DNA of 64,000 nucleotides from an uncultured Lachnospiraceae bacterium (GTDB lineage Bacteria; Bacillota; Clostridia; Lachnospirales; Lachnospiraceae). The translations under genes and the position numbers were made by a program. The notes under the pieces were generated by a model. The model was not told where the DNA came from, searched no databases, and was given only the letters and a program-made list of their open reading frames with translations. The DNA lies in contig CALWLY010000001.1 of NCBI GenBank assembly GCA_944381635.1, positions 62,001 through 126,000 on the forward strand, in the 5' to 3' direction. Below are positions 1 through 8,871 of the stretch, piece by piece; position 1 is the stretch's first letter; each line of letters starts with the position of its first letter.

Positions 1-243
1 GTATACAAACACAGATACTCCGTTCTTGTAAAAGTCCATACGGTCGGTGTCAAGGTCATTGTGACGAAAGCGCACATTTGCCACAGCTTCTGTCACAACA
101 TCGTGAAGCTGCTGACGAATCTTTCCCGAAGAGATTCTGCTGGAAAGAAAGAGAAGAGAAACGGAAGTGAGAACGATCAGCAGCAGCAGAAAGAAGGTAT
201 ACCAGGCAGTTACCCGGGCTTTGATGGACAGCTTCCCTTTCAT
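1..243 (-). CDS. Sensor histidine kinase, N-terminal part (cut by window edge)
   Basis: Only the first 81 codons are inside the window; the gene continues past the left edge. The reading starts MKGKLSIKARVTAW and has a hydrophobic segment at about residues 13-34, then a polar extracytoplasmic stretch. This fits the N-terminus of a membrane sensor kinase. The ATG lies 6 bases after the stop of the OmpR-type regulator, with AGGAGG about 11 bases upstream inside the regulator's last codons, so the two genes form one operon. The kinase core (H-box, ATPase) is outside the window, so the class is inferred from the partner and the membrane segment. Confidence 0.8.
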   Translation of the reverse strand, partial: MKGKLSIKARVTAWYTFFLLLLIVLTSVSLLFLSSRISSGKIRQQLHDVVTEAVANVRFRHNDLDTDRMDFYKNGVSVFVY

Positions 244-249
244 GGCGCA

Positions 250-921
250 TCAATCCTCCTTTATGGTATAGCCCACGCCGCGGACTGTCTGAATCAGTTT
301 TGTATCAAAGGGATCGTCTATTTTTTTGCGCAGATAGCGGATATACACGTCCACCACATTGCTGCCTCCCTCAAAACCGTAGTCCCAGACCTGATTTTCC
401 AGCTGTGCGCGGGAGAGGACAGCCCCCTTGTGGCGAAGCAGGGATTCCAGAAGAGAAAATTCCTTGGAGGAAAGAACAATCTCTTTTCCGCCGCGGGTGA
501 CTTTGTGGGTGGAAAGTTCCATGGACAGATCTTTGGCGGAAAGAATATCGGATTTGGCAGGAGCATGGCGGCGCAGCAGGGCGCGAATGCGGGCAAGCAG
601 CTCCTCATAGTCGAAAGGTTTCGTCAGGTAATCATCGGCACCGGTATTCAGCCCTGCTACACGGTCACTGACGGCGTCTTTGGCGGTAAGAAGAAGAACC
701 GGCACAGGGTTGTGAGTGTCTCTTATTTTTTTCAGGACGAACAGACCGTCTTTTTTGGGCATCATAATATCCAGGATCACAACGTCGTAGGAAGCAGATT
801 CCAGATAAAAAAGAGCTTCCTCACCGTCGGGGCATTCGTCTACCCCGAATCCTTCCGCCCGCAGGCGCTTTGCCGTAACTGTTCTTAAATCATGGTTATC
901 TTCAGCGTATAAAATTCTCAT
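250..921 (-). CDS. OmpR/PhoB-family DNA-binding response regulator
   Basis: The 223-residue protein has a receiver domain at about 1-115. It carries the acidic pocket (E7-D8), phospho-acceptor D51 in the LDIMMPKKDG block, switch T79 and conserved K101 in YLTKPF. A winged-helix output domain follows at about 125-223 and ends in the typical VRGVGYTIKED. It should bind DNA when phosphorylated by the kinase encoded directly downstream. It is divergent from the lipoprotein gene at 1048, with a 126-bp AT-rich shared upstream region, so it may regulate that gene; this is inference. The signal sensed is unknown. Confidence 0.95.
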   Translation of the reverse strand: MRILYAEDNHDLRTVTAKRLRAEGFGVDECPDGEEALFYLESASYDVVILDIMMPKKDGLFVLKKIRDTHNPVPVLLLTAKDAVSDRVAGLNTGADDYLTKPFDYEELLARIRALLRRHAPAKSDILSAKDLSMELSTHKVTRGGKEIVLSSKEFSLLESLLRHKGAVLSRAQLENQVWDYGFEGGSNVVDVYIRYLRKKIDDPFDTKLIQTVRGVGYTIKED

Positions 922-1047
922 AGACTACGGGATTCCTTTCTTATTTTTAAAATTCGTTTTTTAATGTATTTCTAATAATTATCGGGTATGATAAAGATAA
1001 GAAAAGAGAAAAATTATTAAAAAATTACCTTATAGGAGGATTTTAGC

Positions 1048-1779
1048 ATGAAAAAAATATTTTTAACAGCAGTTGCGATGACTTTTGTACTGGCAGGATG
1101 TTCACAGCCCCAGGAGACAAAAATGACACAGGAAATTCAGGCGACAGAGACGGTTGTGACTGCAGAGACCGGCACAGATGACGGGACGGCTGCAGAAACT
1201 GCCGCACAGGCTGAGACCACCGTACAGGCAGAAACTCAGGCGCAGACAGAAAACCAGGCACAGACACAGAGTACACCGGAAAACGCAAGCGATACGCAAA
1301 GCCAGTCGGAGATTTCCAGCGGAGATATTGAAACGGACGAAGACAACTATTTCAGTATCAAAGCAGAAAAAGATGCCGTAGATATCGAAATCGACAATCT
1401 GGAAGCTTCCTATCGCATCGGCGAAGTGGACGAGGCTGCTTTTCTTGAAAAGAAGAGAGAGCTGGAAGCCAGAGAGGATGAGCTGGAGAGACAGGAAGAA
1501 AGACTGGAAGATGTGATCGATCGTTACTACAGACAGAACACTCCTGCACTGGAAAGCACCGATGTGAACGAACTGCAGGTTCTGCTGCAAAGCCTGAGTC
1601 AGCAGGAGAACGAGCTGGAGCAGCAGGAAGATAGTCTGGAAATGGAATACCGTTCAGGAGAAAAGACCAGAGAAGAGTTTATCGCCGGACAGAAAGAAAT
1701 CCTGCGCCAGTTAGAGTCTGTGGAAAGGCAGGAAGAACAGGTGGAAGATGCTCTGGAAATGCTTGGATGGGACGACTGA
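1048..1779 (+). CDS. Coiled-coil lipoprotein with two SHOCT-like helical repeats
   Basis: The 243-residue protein starts with a type II signal peptide and lipobox LAGC (lipidated Cys18), so it is anchored on the outer face of the membrane. Residues about 25-95 are low-complexity, rich in Thr, Glu, Gln and Ala. From about residue 110 it is highly charged and helical. Two related units can be aligned, at roughly 1399-1521 and 1636-1758. Each has a YRxGE turn, an acidic x-x-F and then a Glu/Gln-rich helix. This resembles the SHOCT motif, but that is a visual match only. AGGAGG sits 8 bases before the ATG. It is divergent from the two-component system and may be its target. Function unknown. Confidence 0.85.
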   Translation: MKKIFLTAVAMTFVLAGCSQPQETKMTQEIQATETVVTAETGTDDGTAAETAAQAETTVQAETQAQTENQAQTQSTPENASDTQSQSEISSGDIETDEDNYFSIKAEKDAVDIEIDNLEASYRIGEVDEAAFLEKKRELEAREDELERQEERLEDVIDRYYRQNTPALESTDVNELQVLLQSLSQQENELEQQEDSLEMEYRSGEKTREEFIAGQKEILRQLESVERQEEQVEDALEMLGWDD

Positions 1780-1837
1780 TGGTGTGACTAAAGGAAACTA
1801 AAAATAAAATATAAATATACGAAAAAAAATATTTTTA

Positions 1838-1866
1838 TTGCAAGGATAGTTATTTTATCATATAAT
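1838..1866 (+). promoter_or_regulatory. Sigma-70-type promoter of the ImmA/IrrE-PIN operon
   Basis: A -35 box TTGCAA (1838-1843) and a perfect -10 box TATAAT (1861-1866) are separated by exactly 17 bases. An A/T-rich stretch lies just upstream and could act as an UP element. The start codon is at 1903 with its own GGAGGG site. Confidence 0.75.
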
Positions 1867-1902
1867 AAAAATAGTCTATATGAAGTGAAAGGAGGGACGA
1901 TA

Positions 1903-3075
1903 ATGGCCGGAGTAACAGTATCCATAGCACCTGAAATTTTGAATTGGGTGATACAGAAAATACAGTTTGAAAATATCAATGGGTCTGTCTCTGAACTGCT
2001 GAATAAGTGGAAATCTGGTGAGAAAGTCCCGACTTTCAATCAAATAGAGGAGATAAGCAGAAAAACGAATATTCCATTTGGCTATTTCTTTCTGGATAAA
2101 CCACCTGTTGAAGAATGTAAAATTGTTAAATATCGCACGGTAGACAGTCTGACGATACAAGAACCCAGTCGAAATTTGATTGACATATTGGATATGATGT
2201 CTGATGCGCAGGAATGGATGATTGAGTATGAAAAAGATAACGGGCAGGAACCGTTATCTTTTGTTGGAGTTGATCATAATGAGGCAGATTCAGAAGTGAT
2301 AGTAAAACATATCCGCGAAGAATTAGATTTAAAAAAAGAGTGGTTTCAAGAATCTAAGAATGCAAACGAATCCTTTAAATTTTTGAGAGGACGGCTGGAA
2401 AATAAAGGGATTATGGTTATGATGAGTGGAACAGTGGGGGCAAATACACGAAGAAAACTGGATGCAGAAGAATTTCGCGCTTTCACTCTTATAGACAAAT
2501 ATGTACCTTTGATTTTTATCAATACCTGCGATTCTGAAAATGGGAAATTATTTTCTTTATTGCATGAAACAGCACACATCTGGATTGGAGTAAACAGCTT
2601 TTTTAATGAGCCGTATGGAAATAATAATTATATTGACAAAGTAGAAGTTATATGCAATGCAGTTGCTGCAGAAATACTTGTTCCGACTACGGTTTTTGTA
2701 AAAGTGTGGGAAGAAAGTAAAGAAAAGATGCTCGATAAAATCAAAGCACTGGCTAAATATTTTAAATGCAGCAGATTTGTTATAGCACGAAAGGCTTATG
2801 AATGTAAAAAAATTTCTAAAGATGAATATAATGAAGCTGCACGATTGCTGATGAAACAATATCAAGAATGGAAAAGCAGTCAGAAAACTGAAAAAAATTC
2901 AGGTGGAGATTATTACAGAACATTAGGAAGTAAACTTGATCATCGATTTGTAAATGCATTGGAACAAAGCGCAAGAGAGGGAAGAACGCAGTACACAGAG
3001 GTCTACCGTTTAACCAGGACAAATAGGAGAACATTTTCAAGGCTTATCAATGAGATTGGTGGTGCAAAATGGTAG
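1903..3075 (+). CDS. XRE/ImmA-IrrE family metallopeptidase-regulator
   Basis: The 390-residue protein has an N-terminal XRE-like helical region (about 1-70, with the WKSGEKVPTFNQIEEIS and PFGYFFLDKPP blocks typical of this family). A zinc-peptidase domain follows, with HETAH at residues 221-225 and a downstream glutamate in the CNAVAAEILVP block. ImmA/IrrE proteins cleave or control repressors in mobile elements and stress responses; some are antitoxin-like partners. ATG 1903 is preferred over an in-frame GTG at 1885 because the GGAGGG at 1891-1896 lies between them at good spacing. Its end overlaps the PIN-like gene by 7 bases, implying translational coupling. Confidence 0.9.
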   Translation: MAGVTVSIAPEILNWVIQKIQFENINGSVSELLNKWKSGEKVPTFNQIEEISRKTNIPFGYFFLDKPPVEECKIVKYRTVDSLTIQEPSRNLIDILDMMSDAQEWMIEYEKDNGQEPLSFVGVDHNEADSEVIVKHIREELDLKKEWFQESKNANESFKFLRGRLENKGIMVMMSGTVGANTRRKLDAEEFRAFTLIDKYVPLIFINTCDSENGKLFSLLHETAHIWIGVNSFFNEPYGNNNYIDKVEVICNAVAAEILVPTTVFVKVWEESKEKMLDKIKALAKYFKCSRFVIARKAYECKKISKDEYNEAARLLMKQYQEWKSSQKTEKNSGGDYYRTLGSKLDHRFVNALEQSAREGRTQYTEVYRLTRTNRRTFSRLINEIGGAKW

Positions 3076-3578
3076 AAGAAAGATTTTTGTTGGATACGAA
3101 TATATTTGTAACACCATATAAAAGTTACTATCCATTTGATTTTGCACCTGGATTTTGGAAACAGTTAACTTCTAAACTATCACTTGAAAAAGTAACAGTA
3201 ATGGATGTTGTCAGAGATGAGGTTATCAAGGGTGATGACGAACTGTCTGAGTGGATTCAGAATATTGGCGACATACATATTCTTACACGCAAAGATAGTA
3301 ATATCATAAAGGAATATGCAGGAGTTTTGTCTTATCTGCAGAACAGTCCGCTATATAGTGACAGGGCTTTAAGAACTTGGTCGGAGGAAGGAATTGCAGA
3401 TCCATGGCTGATAGCGGCTGCAAAAGCGTATGGATATACTATTGTCACATTGGAGGCATCAGCCGGCAAAATAACAACGGTTTGTAATAAACCCAAAATT
3501 CCAAATGTGGGAAAAGATTTAGGGGTAAAATGCGAAAATTTATTTTCTTTTATGAGGAAGACAGGATTTAAATTATAG
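3069..3578 (+). CDS. PIN-like DUF4411 protein (putative toxin RNase)
   Basis: The 169-residue protein has the acidic pattern of PIN-domain nucleases: D9 in LLDTN near the start, E51 in VVRDEV, and D111 in IADPWLIAAAKAYG, followed by TIVTLEA. This layout and size match DUF4411. It overlaps the metallopeptidase gene by 7 bases and is followed by a terminator, so the two form a closed two-gene unit like a toxin-antitoxin or stress module. Whether it cuts RNA and whether the partner neutralises it is inference. Confidence 0.82.
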   Translation: MVEERFLLDTNIFVTPYKSYYPFDFAPGFWKQLTSKLSLEKVTVMDVVRDEVIKGDDELSEWIQNIGDIHILTRKDSNIIKEYAGVLSYLQNSPLYSDRALRTWSEEGIADPWLIAAAKAYGYTIVTLEASAGKITTVCNKPKIPNVGKDLGVKCENLFSFMRKTGFKL

Positions 3579-3597
3579 TACAGAATAACATAACACT

Positions 3598-3634
3598 AAG
3601 GCCATGCTTATTCATAAAAGCATGGCCTTTTTTT
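3598..3634 (+). terminator. Rho-independent terminator after the PIN-like gene
   Basis: A perfect 12-bp stem pairs 3598-3609 (AAGGCCATGCTT) with 3618-3629, around an 8-base loop, and runs into a 7-T tract (3628-3634). It separates the ImmA/PIN unit from the polysaccharide locus. Confidence 0.92.
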
Positions 3635-3643
3635 CCTGAAAAG

Positions 3644-3672
3644 TTGAAACAACGGCTGTCGTGTGGTAAACT
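3644..3672 (+). promoter_or_regulatory. Sigma-70-type promoter at the head of the polysaccharide locus
   Basis: TTGAAA (3644-3649) and TAAACT (3667-3672) are spaced by 17 bases, with TGG just before the -10 giving an extended -10. It sits only 10 bases after the terminator T-tract and 113 bases before the first glycosyltransferase start. It is the only clear promoter at the beginning of the roughly 60-kb co-directional gene run. Confidence 0.68.
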
Positions 3673-3784
3673 AAAGTGAATTTGTATGTCTTTTTAAGAA
3701 GCAGTGAGTATCAGGTTTGAGTTTGACAGAAACTTATCAAAAAGAGAAAAGAAAGTAGATCTTTCCGAAAAACAGGAGTATCGG

Positions 3785-4885
3785 ATGCATAAAATTTTAT
3801 TTCATTTGAATTCTCTGGCGCAGGGAGGCGCGGAGAGAGTTGTCAGCAATCTTGCCCATCAGTTTCATAAAAAAGGATATGAAGTGTTGATTGCCACGGA
3901 ATGGCAGGGAGAAAATGAGTTTGTCCTGGAGGAAGGGATACGCAGAATCCATGTAGGACTGACAAAGATGGATGAAGGAAAATCCAGAATCGGAAAACTG
4001 ATCAGCCGTGCTACTCATTTAAGAGCCTGCATTCTGGAAGAAAAGCCGGATGTGGTGGTGGCTTTTACAAGAAACCCCAATTACCGTGCACTTTTGGCTG
4101 CTGCCGGGACGAAAATTCCGGTGGTTGCGGCGGTGAGAACAGACCCTGTAGGCCACTATGACAAAAGAGCGGATAGGATTCAGATACCTCTTCTTTTCAG
4201 GAGAGCGGCAGGTTTTGTTTTCCAGACAGAAGGTCAGAGAGATTTTTTCCCGGAATATGTGAGGAAAAAATCCCAGATTATCTTAAATCCGCTCAATGAC
4301 AAATATCTGAATGCGCCCAAACCTTCGGAAAAACGGAAAGAAGTGGTGCAGTCCGGAAGGCTGGTGGACTTTAAGAATCAGCAGATGCTCATTAAAGCGT
4401 TTGCCCGTGTTCATGAAAAACATCCGGATTATGTGCTGAAAATATACGGGCCGGATTCCAAGGACGGCACAAAGGAAATTCTGGAAAAAGAAATCAAAGA
4501 GCAGGAAGCAGAAAATTTTGTATTTCTCATGGGAGGAAGCGACAGTCTGGAGAAGCTTTTGCCGGAAGGAGAAATTTTTGCATTTTCCTCGGACTGGGAA
4601 GGACTGCCCAATGCCCTTTTAGAGGCTATGGCTCTCGGAATGCCGGTGGTTGCCACAGATTGTCCCTGCGGAGGTCCCGCCACAGTCATAACCCATGAAA
4701 AGAATGGCCTTCTCGTGCCTATCAAAGATGAAAAGGCCATGGCAGATGGCATCTGCCGATTGATCGAAGACAAAGAACTGGCACAGACACTTGGAAAAAA
4801 TGCGGAAAAAATCCGGGAAAGGGCAAACGGAGAGGCTGTATTTGAACAGTGGAAAGCCTTTCTGGAAAAATGCGCCGGGAAGTAA
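3785..4885 (+). CDS. GT4 glycosyltransferase
   Basis: This 366-residue GT-B fold retaining glycosyltransferase has the N-terminal glycine-rich AQGGAERV loop and the C-terminal donor-site EX7E motif in WEGLPNALLEAM. It is cytoplasmic and should add a sugar to the lipid-linked repeat unit. The ORF is open to 3704, but ATG 3785 is chosen because AGGAG lies 6 bases upstream and family homology begins there (HKILFHLNSLAQGG). It is the first gene after the promoter and a clear paralogue of the GT4 at 7625. Donor sugar not assignable. Confidence 0.9.
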   Translation: MHKILFHLNSLAQGGAERVVSNLAHQFHKKGYEVLIATEWQGENEFVLEEGIRRIHVGLTKMDEGKSRIGKLISRATHLRACILEEKPDVVVAFTRNPNYRALLAAAGTKIPVVAAVRTDPVGHYDKRADRIQIPLLFRRAAGFVFQTEGQRDFFPEYVRKKSQIILNPLNDKYLNAPKPSEKRKEVVQSGRLVDFKNQQMLIKAFARVHEKHPDYVLKIYGPDSKDGTKEILEKEIKEQEAENFVFLMGGSDSLEKLLPEGEIFAFSSDWEGLPNALLEAMALGMPVVATDCPCGGPATVITHEKNGLLVPIKDEKAMADGICRLIEDKELAQTLGKNAEKIRERANGEAVFEQWKAFLEKCAGK

Positions 4886-4964
4886 CCCGATGAAATAAAC
4901 ATCTACGCATACCAACGGAGAAAAGTGTGCCAAGTTACAGGATAGAGGAACAGGAGGAGGCAGA

Positions 4965-5705
4965 ATGTTTTCCTACGAAGAATATAAAAAAATTATCAGC
5001 ATTATTAAAAGCAGCGGAAAAGAAGCAAAATTTAAAGAGGCAAAAGGACGCGATCAGTTTGTGATCATGCGCCACGATGTGGAGTTCAGTGTGGACAGAG
5101 CTTATGCACTTTCCAGACTGGAACTTTCCATGGATTTTACATCCACCTACTTTTTCCAGTGGACAAACAATTCCTACAATATTTTGTCACGAAAAAATAT
5201 GGACATGATCAAAGACATGCACGAAAGAGGCCATGTGATCGGTCTTCATTTTGCATTAAACGGGCTGACAGACATGGGAATGGTCCGCAAAAAGATCAAA
5301 CAGGAGATCAATGTTTTAAGTGAAATGCTGGGATTCCCCATTACGGAGTTTTCCATTCACAGACCTTCCGCGGATGTGCTGAAAGAAAATATCAAATTCC
5401 CCGGTATTATCAATGCTTATCAGGACGAATTTTTCACTTTTGCGGAAAACGTTACGGAAAATACCCCTCTTTCCGTAAAATATATATCAGATGCAAAGCA
5501 TCGCTGGAATTACGGGCTGCCGGATGAGGAAACCATTCTGGGACACGATAAAGTGCAGATTCTGACGCATCCTTATTCCTGGACAAAAAAGGGCCATGAC
5601 AATCTGGAAAATTTCCGTACGCTGATTGCAGAAAGAAACGAAGAGCTTATCGATACCATAGACAACGAGTGCAAACACTTTGCTACGGTGAGAGATATGC
5701 TTTAA
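4965..5705 (+). CDS. Polysaccharide-deacetylase-like (NodB-fold) protein
   Basis: The 246-residue protein has no signal peptide. RHDVE at residues 36-40 matches the catalytic-Asp motif of carbohydrate esterase family 4. GLHFALNG (about 93-100) and LTHPYSW near the C-terminus resemble the later metal and product-side histidines, but the classical HSxxH is not intact. It may deacetylate a cytoplasmic sugar intermediate or be a divergent relative with another job. A strong AGGAGG precedes the ATG, and asnB follows 18 bases downstream, so it belongs to the operon. Confidence 0.65.
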   Translation: MFSYEEYKKIISIIKSSGKEAKFKEAKGRDQFVIMRHDVEFSVDRAYALSRLELSMDFTSTYFFQWTNNSYNILSRKNMDMIKDMHERGHVIGLHFALNGLTDMGMVRKKIKQEINVLSEMLGFPITEFSIHRPSADVLKENIKFPGIINAYQDEFFTFAENVTENTPLSVKYISDAKHRWNYGLPDEETILGHDKVQILTHPYSWTKKGHDNLENFRTLIAERNEELIDTIDNECKHFATVRDML

Positions 5706-5723
5706 GGAAGTAGGGAGAGAAGT

Positions 5724-7613
5724 ATGTGCGGAATTTGCGGTTTTGTCAGCAGAAAGGTTATCAGAACCGAACAGCTGAAAACAATGAATGATACTATGTA
5801 TCATCGCGGTCCAAACGACAGCGGCGAGGAAATCTACGAGGGAAAGAACGGTTATACCGTAGGACTGGCTCAGAGAAGACTTTCCATTTTGGACCTGTCC
5901 CCTCTGGGACATCAGCCTATGCATGCAGGGGACGGAAGGGTGTCCGTAGTGTTTAACGGAGAAATTTACAACTTCCGGGAGCTGAGGGAAGAACTTTCCG
6001 GCTATCCTTTTAAGAGCCACTGCGATACGGAAGTGATTCTGGCTGCGTATCTGAAGTGGGGGATTTCCTGCGTGGAGCGCTTTAACGGCATGTTTGCCAT
6101 TGCGCTTTATGACAGAAAGAGCGATGAAGTGTTTCTGATCAGAGACCGTATCGGAAAGAAACCTCTTTACTACTGGCTGGACAATGAAAATCTGGTCTTT
6201 GGTTCCGAGCTGAAACCGATCATGGCTTGTCCCGGTTTTTCCGGGGAACTGAACCGAAAAGTGATGAGACGTTTTATGCTTCAGCAGTACATTCAGGCGC
6301 CGGATACCGTGTTTGAAAACGTATATAAACTGGAACCGGGATCCGTACTGAAATTTTCCGGCGGCAAAACAGAAAAATGGAAATATTGGGATGTGGGAGA
6401 AGTCTATCGTGAAAAGAAGAAAAATCCTCCTTCTGATTATGGGGAGGCAAAAGAGGAATTAAAAAGACTTCTCACGGAATCCGTAAAGAAAAGAATGATC
6501 GCTGATGTGCCGCTTGGAACCTTTTTGAGCGGAGGATACGATTCTTCCCTGGTGACGGCTATTGCACAGAGCTTATCGGACAAACCGGTAAAAACTTTTT
6601 CCATCGGTTTTTCCGAGGAGCGCTACAACGAGGCGAAATATGCAAAAGCAGTGGCGGAATACCTGGGATGTGAGCATACGGAGCTTACGATTGATGAGAA
6701 GGAAATGTATGCGCTGGTGGAGAGTATTCCCCGCTACTACGACGAACCTTTTGCAGATTCTTCCCAAATCCCGACGATGCTGGTGTCTAAACTGGCCTCT
6801 GACTCCGTGACAGTGGCGCTTTCCGGGGACGGCGGGGATGAATTTTTCTGCGGATACAATGTTTATCAGAAGGTTGCACAGGCACAAAAACTGGACGGGC
6901 TTGGAAAACTGGCCTATGGGATCAGTCAGCTTCCCGGAATCCGCCAGGCGGGACTTTACGACAGGCTTCCTCTCAAGGTGAGAGTGATAGCAGGCAACCG
7001 AAATCCGGAGACAAAGACACAGTTAAGCAGCGATCATTATATCCGCACGATCCGAAAACTTTTGCCGGATGGCGGATTGAGCGAAAAATACGAATTTGAG
7101 AGCAGATATCAGGAGGCAGACTGGCAGGAGAGAAGAATGCTTTTGGATATGGATACCTACCTGCCCGGGGATATTTTATGTAAGGTGGACAGGGCCAGCA
7201 TGAAATATTCTCTGGAAGCCAGATGCCCTATTCTGGATAAGGATGTGATGGAGTATGCGTACAGCCTGCCCCATTCCTACAAATTTGAAAACGGCGTTAA
7301 GAAACGTATCTTGAAAGACATTTCCTATGATTTTATCCCGAGAGAACTGCTGGACAGACCGAAAGTGGGCTTCGCCGTTCCCCTTGACAAGTGGCTGAGG
7401 GGACCGCTTCGCGATCAGCTTATCGCCATGAGCAATAGGGACTTTTTAAGGAATCAGGGTATTTTTGCACCGGAAGCCACCAGCAGGTTTATTGAAGAAT
7501 ACCTGTCTACCGGAGACGGGGGACCGGCAAGCGGGAAGAACTATTCCAAAATCGCATGGTCATTTTTTACCTTCCAGCAGTGGTATCTGGAATTTAAGCA
7601 AAAACAGATGTAA
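5724..7613 (+). CDS. asnB: AsnB-type glutamine-dependent asparagine synthase / amidotransferase (copy 1)
   Basis: The 629-residue protein starts MCGICGF, so Cys2 becomes the N-terminal glutaminase nucleophile (class II GATase domain, about 2-210). The ATP-pyrophosphatase synthase domain follows with SGGYDSS at residues 269-275, SGDGGDE and a C-terminal RPKVGFAVP block. AsnB uses glutamine and ATP to amidate a carboxylate. In surface-polysaccharide loci, homologues such as WbpS are thought to amidate sugar acids, which is the more likely role here than housekeeping asparagine synthesis. A second copy lies at 9953 with a GT4 and an SGNH gene between. Confidence 0.93.
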   Translation: MCGICGFVSRKVIRTEQLKTMNDTMYHRGPNDSGEEIYEGKNGYTVGLAQRRLSILDLSPLGHQPMHAGDGRVSVVFNGEIYNFRELREELSGYPFKSHCDTEVILAAYLKWGISCVERFNGMFAIALYDRKSDEVFLIRDRIGKKPLYYWLDNENLVFGSELKPIMACPGFSGELNRKVMRRFMLQQYIQAPDTVFENVYKLEPGSVLKFSGGKTEKWKYWDVGEVYREKKKNPPSDYGEAKEELKRLLTESVKKRMIADVPLGTFLSGGYDSSLVTAIAQSLSDKPVKTFSIGFSEERYNEAKYAKAVAEYLGCEHTELTIDEKEMYALVESIPRYYDEPFADSSQIPTMLVSKLASDSVTVALSGDGGDEFFCGYNVYQKVAQAQKLDGLGKLAYGISQLPGIRQAGLYDRLPLKVRVIAGNRNPETKTQLSSDHYIRTIRKLLPDGGLSEKYEFESRYQEADWQERRMLLDMDTYLPGDILCKVDRASMKYSLEARCPILDKDVMEYAYSLPHSYKFENGVKKRILKDISYDFIPRELLDRPKVGFAVPLDKWLRGPLRDQLIAMSNRDFLRNQGIFAPEATSRFIEEYLSTGDGGPASGKNYSKIAWSFFTFQQWYLEFKQKQM

Positions 7614-7624
7614 GAGGAAGAGGA

Positions 7625-8740
7625 ATGAAAGAAAAGCATTTTGAGGAAAAAAAGCATATCGCGCTTTTCATCAGTACGCTCAGAAAAGGTGGTTCAGAGA
7701 GAGTTTTAGTCAATCTGGCGGACTATCTGACAAGGCAGGGATTTCTGGTGACAATGGTGACCCAGTATCAGGGAGAGGCGGAATATCCCCTTCCGGAAGG
7801 AGTAAAAAGGGTTTTCAGCGAGATCACCCGGGAAGAGACTACGGAAAACCGCGCGCTGAACTTTTATCGGCGTTTGTGCAAGCTTCGCGCCATCTGGAAG
7901 CGGGAGAAACCGGATATGATTCTTTCTTTTATAGGCAAAAACAATATGATGGCTCTTCTGACGTCCCTCTTTTTAAAGATTCCTGTGGTCATATCCGTAA
8001 GAGGAGAGCCGAAAGAGGAATATTATTCCACCGTCTTAAGGCTGCTTGCCAGAACGCTGTTCCGAAAAGCCGACGGTGTGATTCTGCAGTCCGAGAAGGC
8101 AAAAGAATTTTTCCCGGCAGGAATTCAGAAAAAGGCTGTGGTGCTGAAAAATCCTCTGAATCCGGCCTTTGTCAGAGAACCTTTTGATGGAGAGCGGGAA
8201 AAGGAGATTGTGGCGGTGGGCCGCATCGATGCCAATAAAAATCATGAAATGATCGTCAGAGCTTTTGCAAGACTGGCAGAACGCTTTCCGGATTATAAAC
8301 TTATCATTTACGGCGAGGGAGAAAAGAAAGAACGCCTTAAAAAGCTGGCGGAGCAGTTTGAACTGACAGACCGGATTTTACTGCCGGGATCGGTAAACGA
8401 TGTGGCAGACCGGATTTACCGGTCGGGAATTTTTGTGCTTTCCTCCTACAGCGAGGGAATGCCAAATACGCTGATCGAAGCTATGTGTATGGGGCTTCCG
8501 GTGATTTCCACCGACTGTTCCGGCGGAGGAGCAGCGGAGCTTATCGAAAATGATGTAAACGGAAAACTGGTTCCGCCCGGAGATGTGGAGGCGTTAGTCC
8601 GCGCTCTGAAAGAGTTTATGGAAGACAGGGAAAAAGCGGCAGCCTGCGGGAAAAAAGCGGCGGAGCTTTTGAATAAATACCATCCGGACATTGTGGATAA
8701 GGAATGGATGGATTACCTGGTAAGCAGGATAAGAAGATAA
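7625..8740 (+). CDS. GT4 glycosyltransferase
   Basis: The 371-residue retaining GT-B enzyme has a KGGSERVL loop near residue 22 and the EX7E motif in SEGMPNTLIEAM, followed by STDCSGGGAAELI. The start at 7625 has a GAGGAAGAGGA site directly upstream. It is 11 bases downstream of asnB copy 1 and is a paralogue of the GT4 at 3785, so the two probably build neighbouring linkages or arose by duplication. Donor and linkage cannot be read from sequence. Confidence 0.9.
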   Translation: MKEKHFEEKKHIALFISTLRKGGSERVLVNLADYLTRQGFLVTMVTQYQGEAEYPLPEGVKRVFSEITREETTENRALNFYRRLCKLRAIWKREKPDMILSFIGKNNMMALLTSLFLKIPVVISVRGEPKEEYYSTVLRLLARTLFRKADGVILQSEKAKEFFPAGIQKKAVVLKNPLNPAFVREPFDGEREKEIVAVGRIDANKNHEMIVRAFARLAERFPDYKLIIYGEGEKKERLKKLAEQFELTDRILLPGSVNDVADRIYRSGIFVLSSYSEGMPNTLIEAMCMGLPVISTDCSGGGAAELIENDVNGKLVPPGDVEALVRALKEFMEDREKAAACGKKAAELLNKYHPDIVDKEWMDYLVSRIRR

Positions 8741-8871
8741 AGCTGAATGACCGGATGGCAGGCCGGCAGAAAATTCGGCTGCAGGATTGCTGCTTACGGG
8801 CAGCAGTGCCAAAATACAGAAAAATGCAAGTGTAAGATTCATGCTGCATCTGCGGCAGGATGGGAGGAAAC

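Noticed and set aside
56..253. A 65-codon minus-strand ORF starting next to the regulator stop
   Set aside because: It is in a different frame from the kinase start at 243, which has the membrane helix and stays open to the edge.
61..888. A 275-codon plus-strand ORF opposite the response regulator
   Set aside because: It is the antisense shadow of a well-matched OmpR regulator; its translation shows no family features.
987..992. TATGAT as a -10 box for the lipoprotein gene
   Set aside because: No acceptable -35 at 16-18 bases upstream, so not listed as a promoter.
8788..8805. Hairpin TGCTGC/GCAGCA before the SGNH gene, considered as a terminator or attenuator
   Set aside because: Only 6 bp and not followed by a T-tract.
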